Part shown: in pieces, positions 26,088 to 32,703 of the stretch
Numbering within the stretch: position 1 is the stretch's first letter
Layout: each line of letters opens with the position of its first letter
Position numbers and translations under genes: made by a program
Assembly (NCBI GenBank): GCA_049976205.1
Contig: JBMFIR010000015.1
Coordinates: forward strand, 1 to 32,703
Length of the DNA: 32,703 bases
DNA from: WYEN01 sp049976205
GTDB lineage: Archaea > Thermoproteota > Thermoprotei_A > Sulfolobales > AG1
Reading direction: 5' to 3'
The notes under the pieces: generated by a model
What the model was told of the DNA's origin: nothing
Seen by the model: only the letters and a program-made list of their open reading frames with translations
The model's database searches: none

Positions 26088-27263
26088 ATGGATCCTAATC
26101 AACGAATAAAAGATCTCCTAGAAAAAACACTGAGTAAATATAGTTCTTTGATTAACTTATTTCGTGAGAAACCGCTACTTGTTTTTTGGGAGGTTACTAA
26201 GGCTTGTCCTCTGACATGTATTCATTGTAGAGCTGAGTCAATTCTTGAGCCTCTCCCAGGAGAATTATCTACTGAGGAGGGCTATAGATTAATTGATGAC
26301 GTGCTAGGCTTCGGGAAGCCGTATCCTGTTCTAGTCTTCACCGGCGGAGATCCTCTTATGAGAAGAGATTTATATGATCTCTTGAGATATGCTAAGAGTA
26401 GAGATTTGAGAATTGGTGTGGCCTTGACTGTTTCTGAGAGATTAGATAATGAGAAACTCTATACTTTAAAGAGAATTGGTGTAGACGCTGTCTCTATAAG
26501 TCTGGATGGGGCATTCCCTGAGACACATGATTATATCAGGAGATCTAAGGGGAATTACTATAGAACTATTGAGGTTATCAAAAAAGTTATTGAGTTAGGC
26601 TTCAGCTACGAAGTTAATACACTTATTTGGAAGAGATCTCTTATTGAGATACCTGAATTGGCTAAGTTGCTGAGGAGCATAGGCGCTGATACTCTAGAAG
26701 CATTCTTTTATGTACCAGTTGGTAGAGGATTTTCTCATATCCCAGAGCTGGAGCTTTCCCCAGAGGAGTATGAGGTGGCAATAAACATATTACTGGATCT
26801 ATTTCTCTATGGTTTCACCGTAAGATTTGTTGAGGCACCTTTCTACAGGAGAGTGCTGATCGAGAGATTAACTGGGTCAGAGTATAGACATCCACTATAC
26901 CTTAAATTAAGAGAGAGATTAAGAGAACTATTAGGTGAACCACTTGAGAAGGATCTATCAAAATACTCCTTCACACCAACTAGAGATGGCCAAGGAATAA
27001 TATTCGTAGCATACAACGGAGACATCTACCCAAGCGGATATTTACCATATAGACTAGGCAACGTGAAGGAGAATAGCATAGTCGATGTCTACAGAAATCA
27101 CCCGATGCTAAAAGCAATAAGAGACAGTGAGTTTAGAGGAAAATGTGGTGAATGTATATTTAAGAGAATATGTGGAGGATCTAGATCAAGAGCATATGCA
27201 TATTATAAAGATCCTTTGAGAGAAGATCCTGCATGTATTGTTACATATGGAAAGATCTCATAG
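26088..27263 (+). CDS. radical SAM protein with SPASM-type C-terminal Fe-S domain
   Basis: 391 aa. The radical SAM motif CPLTCIHC (CxxxCxxC) lies near residues 38-45 after FWEVTKA. FTGGDPLMRRDL (the GGE-like SAM-binding strand) and VDAVSISLDG follow. The C-terminus has CGECIFKRICGGSRSRAYAY and a further Cys in DPACIV, the layout of an auxiliary 4Fe-4S SPASM cluster. Such proteins modify peptides or mature cofactors; AhbC/AhbD haem enzymes and peptide-modifying enzymes share this architecture, and the sequence alone does not decide between them. No small precursor peptide gene was recognised within 800 bases downstream. It stands alone between the acyl-CoA synthetase and a non-coding stretch. 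Confidence 0.88.
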   Translation: MDPNQRIKDLLEKTLSKYSSLINLFREKPLLVFWEVTKACPLTCIHCRAESILEPLPGELSTEEGYRLIDDVLGFGKPYPVLVFTGGDPLMRRDLYDLLRYAKSRDLRIGVALTVSERLDNEKLYTLKRIGVDAVSISLDGAFPETHDYIRRSKGNYYRTIEVIKKVIELGFSYEVNTLIWKRSLIEIPELAKLLRSIGADTLEAFFYVPVGRGFSHIPELELSPEEYEVAINILLDLFLYGFTVRFVEAPFYRRVLIERLTGSEYRHPLYLKLRERLRELLGEPLEKDLSKYSFTPTRDGQGIIFVAYNGDIYPSGYLPYRLGNVKENSIVDVYRNHPMLKAIRDSEFRGKCGECIFKRICGGSRSRAYAYYKDPLREDPACIVTYGKIS

Positions 27264-28044
27264 AGAACCTTCTTATTATAATAATATATTATCTTCTTAC
27301 TACAATTTTGATAATTAATTAATTGCCTATGATAATTATAAGATCTCAAAAATTCACACTCTTATAACAATATTAAGTGATCACTGATTATAGATCCATT
27401 CATGTACGATCAGGTTGCTGAGTAATCCAAAGATCACATATTTGCAGATAGACCCTTGCGAGATAATATATGCGAAAGACTAAGTACATTATTCACAACT
27501 TAGCTAACTACTTATTTAGACATACTTTACAATCCACTATAAAAATGGAGATCTATATAGACAATTATCGTGCTACTAATTAACGACCGATAATGAGTGC
27601 TGTAAGGAGAACTTGAGTAAACGCTTTCAGGAATATATTAAGAGATCTTGCTCAAATAAATTAATATGCTCCACGAGGTATTATCACACAGATGAAATAA
27701 CTAATCTATAGAGAAGCACTTGAATTAGCAGAGTATGTTATAAAGATACATTATAGAAGTTACGCATCTCGGTATCTAATAAAGCATTGAAACCTTAAAG
27801 TTGGATCATTTATGATCCATTTAAGATATATGTCTAAGGAACTGCTACCGGCAGAACCGATGGGTTAACAAGATGTGTTGGAGCTAGCAAATATTTCGGC
27901 GGTGATGACGGAGGAGTAGTGATTCGCGACAAGTAAATCTATTCAGAGAGAGTTTATACTAGCCGAATCCGCCACAAAAACTTCTTCTATGGTGCGAATC
28001 AATAGGATCTAATTTGTTAATTTAATAATGGATCTGCCTTAAAC
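27264..28044. other. 781-base stretch without an intact gene; probable decayed coding DNA
   Basis: No frame reaches 60 codons, yet several short fragments read like protein and sit in different frames. At 27701-27790 a 29-codon fragment contains REALELAEYVIKIHYRSYA. At 27838-27936 a 32-codon fragment contains GRTDG and VGASKYFGGDDGGVV, and a TAA directly before it is preceded in frame by YDPFKIYV. At 27926-28009 a 28-codon fragment in the next frame contains QREFILAESATKTSSMVR. Stops and shifts separate them. TGGATCAT and ATGATCCA at 27802-27819 form an 8-bp hairpin. I cannot name the parent gene. Confidence 0.4.
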
Positions 28045-28983
28045 TTATTGTCTATGGACAGCTCCAACTAGATCTTCGATACGATCTATACCTAAGATCT
28101 CTAACCAACGAATTAAGTCTCTTAAGATCTCGATGATCACCCCTGGATTCTTGATAAGTGCTGTTCCTATTTGAACGGCTCTTGCACCTGCTAATATAAA
28201 CTCTGCTGCGTCTTCCCACGTGAAGACACCGCCAACACCTATTATATCAACTCTGTATTCTTTGTATATCTCGTAGATAACTCTTGTAGCTACTGGATGA
28301 ATAGATCTTCCTGATAATCCCCCAACAATATTTGTTAATATGGGCTTCATGCTATAGACATCAATTGCCATTGCCTTAATAGTATTTATTAATGTAAGTG
28401 CTCTGGCTCCTTTCTCAATTGCTTTACCAGCAGACTCTCTTATTTTATCACTTAAACCCAATTTAGCGATCACAGGGATTCTAATGACCGAGGAGACTGT
28501 CTCGACAACCTCGGCAACATTACCGGGGTCTCCACCGATATCTATTCCATAACCCTTAGTGTGAGGACAACTGAGATTAAGCTCAATAGCATCAGCCCCA
28601 CTAGTCTCCGCCATCTCTGCTACCTCTGCAAATTCTTTTTCGTTGGAACCTCCTACACTAATAATAATCTTTTTTCCAAGCCTCTTTGCTCTCTTAATTA
28701 GTTCTGGGATAATATTTATTCCTGGATTAGCTAATCCCACGGCATTGAGTAAATCTCCGTTTCTTAGCTCAACAACTATCGGAGGATCATAGCCTTTTCT
28801 AGGGTTCTTAGTAATTGTTTTCGATACGATGGCTGATACTCCGTAGCTAGCTAATATCTCTATTTGCTCAGGCTCAGCACCCAGTATACCGCTAGCATTC
28901 ATAATCGGATGATCTAGTCTCAGACCAGCTATAGAAGTCTCTAGCTTCCTGAGAAGAGTTTTATCGAGTGAGAGGTCTCTCAA
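28045..28983 (-). CDS. pyrD: dihydroorotate dehydrogenase, class 1B catalytic subunit
   Basis: Oxidises dihydroorotate to orotate, the fourth step of UMP synthesis, with FMN; the class 1B enzyme passes electrons to PyrK. Seen: PIMNASGILG near the N-terminus, NAVGLANPG, IELNLSCPHTKG with the active-site Cys of class 1, IAKLG, VGGLSGRSIHP, and IGVGGVFTWEDAAEFILAGARAVQIGTA for the FMN phosphate. I chose TTG 28983, because AAGGTGAT lies five bases before it. A TTG at 29007 is in frame but would put that ribosome site inside the gene. It overlaps the end of pyrC by 23 bases. pyrK in the same operon supports class 1B. Last gene of the pyr operon; 312 aa. Confidence 0.93.
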   Translation of the reverse strand: MRDLSLDKTLLRKLETSIAGLRLDHPIMNASGILGAEPEQIEILASYGVSAIVSKTITKNPRKGYDPPIVVELRNGDLLNAVGLANPGINIIPELIKRAKRLGKKIIISVGGSNEKEFAEVAEMAETSGADAIELNLSCPHTKGYGIDIGGDPGNVAEVVETVSSVIRIPVIAKLGLSDKIRESAGKAIEKGARALTLINTIKAMAIDVYSMKPILTNIVGGLSGRSIHPVATRVIYEIYKEYRVDIIGVGGVFTWEDAAEFILAGARAVQIGTALIKNPGVIIEILRDLIRWLEILGIDRIEDLVGAVHRQ

Positions 28984-30217
28984 GAAAATCACCTTCTCTA
29001 TAAACAACTACTCCTCTAACAATAGTAGCATATACATAGCCTCTAATCCTCATATTTTCATAAGGTGTGTTTCTAGCTCTAGAGATCATATCAGAGGATC
29101 TGATAACAAATTCTTTATCTAGATCCACCACAGTGTAGCTAGCTACGCAACCAGGATCTATGCAACCAAATCTCTCTAGACCAAGGAACCTGGCTTGTCT
29201 CAAAGAGATCTTTTCGACAAGGGTCTTCATACTCATGGCCTCCCTAGCGACTAGATTCAGTAGAAGTGAGCCAGCGAACTCTATAGATGCGATACCTGAT
29301 GGACACTCTTTAAAGTCTCTACTCTTCTCCTCAAGTGTGTGTGGGGCATGATCTGTTGAGAACATATCTATTAATCCATTCTCGGACACCGCCTCTCTAA
29401 ACAAAAGATCCTTTACTAAGCCTGGTCTAAGCGGGGGATTAACCTTAGCTAAGCAACCTAATTTCTCTTCATGTGATGAGTATAGATAGATGTAGTGTGG
29501 ACAAGTATCTGTTGAGTACCCAAGAGACTTAGCTACTTGAGCTGTTAAAGTATTTGTTACATGAGTAATATGCACACCCTTTCTTCTCCCGAGAACCGCA
29601 TAGATTTTCTCAATAGCTCTTATCTCTGAATCCACCGATCTACATCTCCATCTAAAACCCTTATCGCACTCCTCATTAATTGTCTCTGGATCTTCGGCAT
29701 GGATCACTACTCTCTTCACTTTATTTCTTAGCTGATCTCTGTGTATCTCGAGTAACTCGTAGTCTTCTGGATAGATCTTTACACCATAAACCTTCTCACC
29801 AAGGATCATTTTCTCAAGCTCGCTAGGGTCTCTTGGTAAAGCAATCCATACCCCATAGTCTGTATAGGATCTTTTCTCAAAAGAATCAATTTTTCTCCTG
29901 AGAGCCTCAACACTATTTATCCTAGGCTTAGTATTTGGCATATCAATAACTAGTGTGAAACCACCCTTAGCCGCTGCCTTAGTGCCTGACTCCTCATCTT
30001 CTTTATACGAGAGATCAAGTCCTCTCATATGAACATGAATATCAATAAAACCCGGCAAAGCAAGATATTTACTGAAATCATGATGTTGATCTACGCCAGA
30101 GAATCTCTCAAAACCATATTTAGCATCCTTAACTAATCCATTCTGTACTAATAATGAGACTCTTCTCTCATTATACCCATCGAAATATTTGAGCCAGAGA
30201 CTAGTTAGTCTCGAGAT
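28961..30217 (-). CDS. pyrC: dihydroorotase
   Basis: Zinc amidohydrolase that cyclises carbamoyl aspartate to dihydroorotate. Seen: metal motif PGFIDIHVHMRG (HxH), DMPNTKPRINS, VYGVKIYPED with the Lys expected to be carboxylated, VIHAEDPETI, GVHITHV, TCPHY, and FSTDHAPHT with the catalytic Asp. The first canonical start, TTG 30058, is immediately before PGFIDIHVH and leaves only 365 aa without the N-terminal strands. The same frame continues 53 codons upstream (LTSLWLKYFDGY, VSLLVQNGLVKD, FSGVDQHHDFSKYLAL) to ATC 30217. A perfect GAGGTGAT (30223-30230) lies five bases before that ATC. From there the protein is 418 aa, the normal dihydroorotase length. It would overlap the pyrK end by 17 bases. 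An ATC start is my best reading but unproven. Confidence 0.88.
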   Translation of the reverse strand: MSRLTSLWLKYFDGYNERRVSLLVQNGLVKDAKYGFERFSGVDQHHDFSKYLALPGFIDIHVHMRGLDLSYKEDEESGTKAAAKGGFTLVIDMPNTKPRINSVEALRRKIDSFEKRSYTDYGVWIALPRDPSELEKMILGEKVYGVKIYPEDYELLEIHRDQLRNKVKRVVIHAEDPETINEECDKGFRWRCRSVDSEIRAIEKIYAVLGRRKGVHITHVTNTLTAQVAKSLGYSTDTCPHYIYLYSSHEEKLGCLAKVNPPLRPGLVKDLLFREAVSENGLIDMFSTDHAPHTLEEKSRDFKECPSGIASIEFAGSLLLNLVAREAMSMKTLVEKISLRQARFLGLERFGCIDPGCVASYTVVDLDKEFVIRSSDMISRARNTPYENMRIRGYVYATIVRGVVVYREGDFLERPLTR

Positions 30218-30974
30218 GAGGCATCACCTCATCACATGTAAAGACGGGACCATCTCTACATAACAGCTTTGGAAGAGGTTTTAGAACACAACTACCACAG
30301 AAACCAATACCACACTTAATATACGCCTCCAGCGCAACGTATATCTCCACGTCGTATCTATATTTAATCTTGATCTCTTTACATATTGTATTTAACATTG
30401 GTTTAGGACCTGAGGCTATTACCACATCCCATTTGTCTCGTGAGATTAATTCCTTAAATAGCTCTGATGCTTTTCCACAAAAGATCTTTTTGTTTAAGCA
30501 GTCCTCTGAGGCAAGATAGATCTTTCCTAAGTATTTGTTAGGAACCACCTTACTTAGATCAAATAATTCATCACTTGCTCTAACACCCCACACGACATCT
30601 ACTAAACCACCTCGAGAAGAAATATACTTAGCTAAGTAAGGAAGTGATGCAATTCCTGATCCTCCGGCGACAAATAATGTTCTTCTTATATCACTAAGTT
30701 CAAGACCTCTCCCATAGAAGCCATTTACACCTACGAAAACAGGGTTCTTGGAGAGTGCTTCGGTTCCTTCTCCAACTACCTTAAATATTATTTTAAGGAA
30801 GTTGTTTTCGTAGTCTGCTACTGACATTGGTAAAAGATCTTTTCTCGGGATCCATATTGTTACGAATTGAAATGGTTTGGGCACACCTAATTTGTTATCT
30901 AGAAGCTTGAGAGATGCGAGAAAATAATTCTTGGATAATTTATCTACACTAATGATCTTTGCTGAAGTAAACAT
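30201..30974 (-). CDS. pyrK: dihydroorotate dehydrogenase electron-transfer subunit
   Basis: FAD and [2Fe-2S] subunit that links PyrD to NAD. The 257 aa chain has an N-terminal flavin-binding barrel (PFQFVTIWIPRKDLLPMSVADYE), a NAD-type domain starting at TLFVAGGSGIASLPYLAKYI, VVIASGPKPMLNTI, and a C-terminal Cys cluster CGIGFCGSCVLKP...LCRDGPVFTCDEV matching the PyrK 2Fe-2S site. ATG 30974 lies four bases after the pyrI stop. The last codons overlap the proposed pyrC start, and the GAGGTGAT ribosome site for pyrC is inside this gene. The operon context confirms the role. Confidence 0.93.
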   Translation of the reverse strand: MFTSAKIISVDKLSKNYFLASLKLLDNKLGVPKPFQFVTIWIPRKDLLPMSVADYENNFLKIIFKVVGEGTEALSKNPVFVGVNGFYGRGLELSDIRRTLFVAGGSGIASLPYLAKYISSRGGLVDVVWGVRASDELFDLSKVVPNKYLGKIYLASEDCLNKKIFCGKASELFKELISRDKWDVVIASGPKPMLNTICKEIKIKYRYDVEIYVALEAYIKCGIGFCGSCVLKPLPKLLCRDGPVFTCDEVMPHLETN

Positions 30975-30978
30975 TTTA

Positions 30979-31446
30979 CTACACGCCTAGGTATCTAGGG
31001 ATCTCGTTTTCCTCAATAATAGTTCCACAATACATGCATTGTAGTCTTAGTGGTTTGCTAGAGATCTTCTTAAAATAGGATGTTATTGGCTCACGAGATT
31101 GATTAGTTATACATGTTGGATTAGGACATTTGAGAACTCCCTTGATCTCTGAGGGAACCTCCACTCTATATTTTTTCTTGATCTCGTAGTCCTCAATAAT
31201 ATTTATTGTGGCACTAGGCGCAATGAGAGAAATTATATTTACCTCATTTGGTTCAAGGAATCTATTCTCTATCTTAACAATATCTTTCCTACCGAGTTTC
31301 TTACTCTCAACATTCATCAAAACAGCGATCCTATACCCCTCTCGACCGGTTATCTTAAGAACCTTCAGAACATCTATTCCTCTACCAGCAGGTATATGAT
31401 CAATTACTGTGCCTCTAATAATCTTAGAGACCGTCAGAGAATACAT
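30979..31446 (-). CDS. pyrI: aspartate carbamoyltransferase regulatory subunit
   Basis: Binds nucleotide effectors (CTP/ATP) and controls PyrB. In 155 aa: the N-terminal allosteric domain (IRGTVIDHIPAGRGIDVLKVL, a family-defining block; RIAVLMNVESKKLGRKDIVKIENRFL) and a C-terminal zinc domain with four Cys, CPNPTC ... CMYC. The ATG shares one base with the pyrB stop (TGATG), so subunit synthesis is coupled. Standard archaeal pyrBI order. Confidence 0.95.
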   Translation of the reverse strand: MYSLTVSKIIRGTVIDHIPAGRGIDVLKVLKITGREGYRIAVLMNVESKKLGRKDIVKIENRFLEPNEVNIISLIAPSATINIIEDYEIKKKYRVEVPSEIKGVLKCPNPTCITNQSREPITSYFKKISSKPLRLQCMYCGTIIEENEIPRYLGV

Positions 31447-32387
31447 CAGATCTCTCCCCCGAGAATAAGTGCTAGAAGAGCCATTCTAATAAATACCCCG
31501 AGGTAAGCTTGGTAATAGTATGCTGCGTAACTCGTTTTATCAACGGCCAGTTCTATCTCATCGACTTTCGGTAATGGATGAAGGATCTTTAGATCCCTCT
31601 TTGCTCTATTTAGCATTGAGTAAGTTAATTTATAAGATCCCTTGACCTTCTCATACTCACTTGGGTCAGGAAATCTCTCTTTCTGAACTCTGGTCATGTA
31701 TATCACATCCACGTCATCAATTACCTCATCAATACTCTCTTTCTCAATGAATCTAATACCTCTCTCCCTCAGTATTGCCAGGGTCTCTTCTCTGGCTCTG
31801 AGAAGAGGTGGTGAGACTAAGTAGATCACAGATGGCTTATATAGTGTTAATCCATATATGAATGATGTCGCAGCTCTACCATATCTCAGATCGCCTACGA
31901 CAGCGTATCTCAAACCATCTATTTCACCAAATAACTTCTTAACTGTATATAGATCAATCATTGCTTGCGTTGGGTGATGCTGTCTACCATCACCACCATT
32001 AATAACAGGATCCTCAGAGATCTCAGAAGCAAACTTAGCCGCTCCCTCAAATCTGTGTCTAACAACTATTAAGTCACTATAAGCCTCAAGCATCTTGATC
32101 GTATCAGCAAAATTCTCACCTTTCTCAACACTTGTCCCCTCAGCACTCGCAAACCCAATAGTATCAGCACCAAGTCTCTTCGCCGCTACCTCAAAACTTA
32201 GTCTAGTTCTAGTCGAGGGCTCAAAGAATGCCAGTGAAATAACTTTGCCTTCTAATAATCTAAATTTCCTGTCTCTATTTCTCTCAAAGTAATCAGCTTT
32301 CTCGAAGAGAAACTCGAGCTCTTCTCTTGAGAAATCTAGTATAGATATTATATCACGCATATAGAAGGGGTTTTTCAGAATGCCCAC
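31446..32387 (-). CDS. pyrB: aspartate carbamoyltransferase catalytic subunit
   Basis: Joins carbamoyl phosphate and aspartate, the committed step of pyrimidine synthesis. 313 aa, normal length. Seen: carbamoyl phosphate motif FFEPSTRTRLSFE near residues 53-65, SAEGTSVEKGE (the loop Lys shared across the active site), VVRHRFEGAA, GDGRQHHPTQAMIDLYT, VGDLRYGRAATS, TRVQKERF and HPLPKVDEI. The start is GTG 32387 with no ribosome site, fitting a leaderless first gene of the operon. A 20-bp perfect palindrome lies six bases upstream, a likely control site. Confidence 0.95.
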   Translation of the reverse strand: MGILKNPFYMRDIISILDFSREELEFLFEKADYFERNRDRKFRLLEGKVISLAFFEPSTRTRLSFEVAAKRLGADTIGFASAEGTSVEKGENFADTIKMLEAYSDLIVVRHRFEGAAKFASEISEDPVINGGDGRQHHPTQAMIDLYTVKKLFGEIDGLRYAVVGDLRYGRAATSFIYGLTLYKPSVIYLVSPPLLRAREETLAILRERGIRFIEKESIDEVIDDVDVIYMTRVQKERFPDPSEYEKVKGSYKLTYSMLNRAKRDLKILHPLPKVDEIELAVDKTSYAAYYYQAYLGVFIRMALLALILGGEI

Positions 32388-32392
32388 TAAAA

Positions 32393-32412
32393 ATTAGTCT
32401 TTAAAGACTAAT
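32393..32412. promoter_or_regulatory. 20-bp perfect palindrome before pyrB, candidate operator
   Basis: ATTAGTCTTT followed directly by its reverse complement AAAGACTAAT. It lies between the pyrB GTG (32387) and a TATA-like TTTATTTCTTAT at about 32411-32422 (minus strand), over or next to the expected transcription start. A dimeric repressor bound here would block the promoter; if transcribed it could instead form a 5' hairpin. Function is inferred from symmetry and position. Confidence 0.55.
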
Positions 32413-32703
32413 AAGAAATAAACTAATAAAAACACCATGATCAATGAATAAAGAAATGATTTAATCAAGTTTTTGTCCCTAAAGAGACAAGACCTAATTA
32501 CCATAGATGTATTTTGAAGAAAGATTATTACAGTGAGCGGTATGGTAGATAAAGTGGATAAGTGCTGTCGAGGCGAGGATACGCAACCGCCATAATCCTC
32601 TTGTATTTATCTTTAACATACTAGTCATCCACGCCGAGATAGACTTTAGGTCCGTATTTGCCCACGAGACACTCTAAGGCCCCTTAGAAGCTTCACCTTC
32701 AGG
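32413..32703. other. 291-base stretch without a recognised gene
   Basis: Apart from the dyad at 32473-32490 and the pyrB promoter at its left end, I see no gene. A minus-strand fragment at 32621-32683 reads VGKYGPKVYLGVDD before a stop, but only 20 codons are open. TCTAAGG (32673-32679) and CCTTAGA (32682-32688) make a 7-bp hairpin. The last 120 bases are richer in GC than the rest and may be the edge of a neighbouring feature. Confidence 0.35.
32473..32490. repeat. second imperfect dyad upstream of the pyr operon
   Basis: TTGTCCC (32473-32479), loop TAAA, GAGACAA (32484-32490): seven pairs with one C-A mismatch. It shares the GTC...TAAAGA...AC pattern with the palindrome at 32393 and lies about 79 bases further upstream, so it may be a weaker copy of the same site. 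Confidence 0.35.

Noticed and set aside
27902..27980. C/D box sRNA with GTGATGA as C box
   Set aside because: No CTGA D box was found within the usual 50-60 bases, and the bases fall inside a protein-like fragment.
32542..32595. 17-codon frame starting ATG GTA GAT AAA
   Set aside because: Too short, no ribosome site, and no recognisable product.
1..32703. CRISPR array, insertion sequence or attachment site
   Set aside because: No regularly spaced repeats, no transposase gene and no tRNA-flanking direct repeats were seen by eye.

Overview
The window looks like a low-GC hyperthermophilic crenarchaeote (Thermoproteota), probably of the Desulfurococcales/Ignisphaera kind. Reasons seen in the sequence: Ile as ATA and Arg as AGA/AGG dominate the codons; GTG and TTG starts are frequent; many genes have a GGTG/GAGGTGA ribosome site complementary to an archaeal 16S 3' end; others have a TATA box about 25-35 bases before a leaderless start; and the solute-binding proteins are membrane-anchored through Thr/Ser/Pro-rich linkers. 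The lineage is inferred; no rRNA or tRNA gene was seen.

Layout. 1-1082: a 5'-truncated flavodiiron protein gene. 1159-3043: isochorismatase/nicotinamidase-like hydrolase and a class III CoA-transferase. 3066-8123: a complete branched-chain amino acid-type (HAAT) ABC importer, with ATPases and binding protein on the minus strand and both permeases divergent on the plus strand, followed by an unknown anchored protein. 8779-10533: a CstA-type transporter on the minus strand. 10675-13714: a compact five-gene operon holding two divergent ArsA/Get3-like ATPases flanked by two small paralogous proteins, plus a 156-residue unknown. 13728-14783: a LEA14-like protein and a Nudix hydrolase. 15035-20246: an oligopeptide binding protein, two permeases and an M14-type carboxypeptidase. 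20255-24028: a DUF1152 protein and a two-subunit FAD amine/amino-acid dehydrogenase. 24165-27263: an acyl-CoA synthetase and a radical SAM/SPASM protein. 27264-28044: non-coding or decayed DNA. 28045-32387: the pyrimidine operon pyrB-pyrI-pyrK-pyrC-pyrD on the minus strand, with a perfect palindrome just before pyrB. 32413-32703: no convincing gene.

Together the metabolic genes fit a peptide- and amino-acid-consuming heterotroph: import of peptides and amino acids, trimming by a carboxypeptidase, FAD-dependent oxidation, CoA activation and CoA transfer. The best candidate for an undescribed system is the two-ATPase operon. One ATPase keeps the catalytic Asp of switch I. Its neighbour has Asn there, which matches the known hydrolysis-dead D57N change of yeast Get3, and has lost the switch II Gly-His. 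This suggests an asymmetric heterodimer working with the two small proteins. A second unusual signal is that four genes (isochorismatase, CoA-transferase, the FAD alpha subunit and pyrC) have coding sequence that runs upstream of any ATG, GTG or TTG. Each begins near a near-cognate codon or one base out of frame with a canonical start, although no intact gene body in the window is frameshifted.
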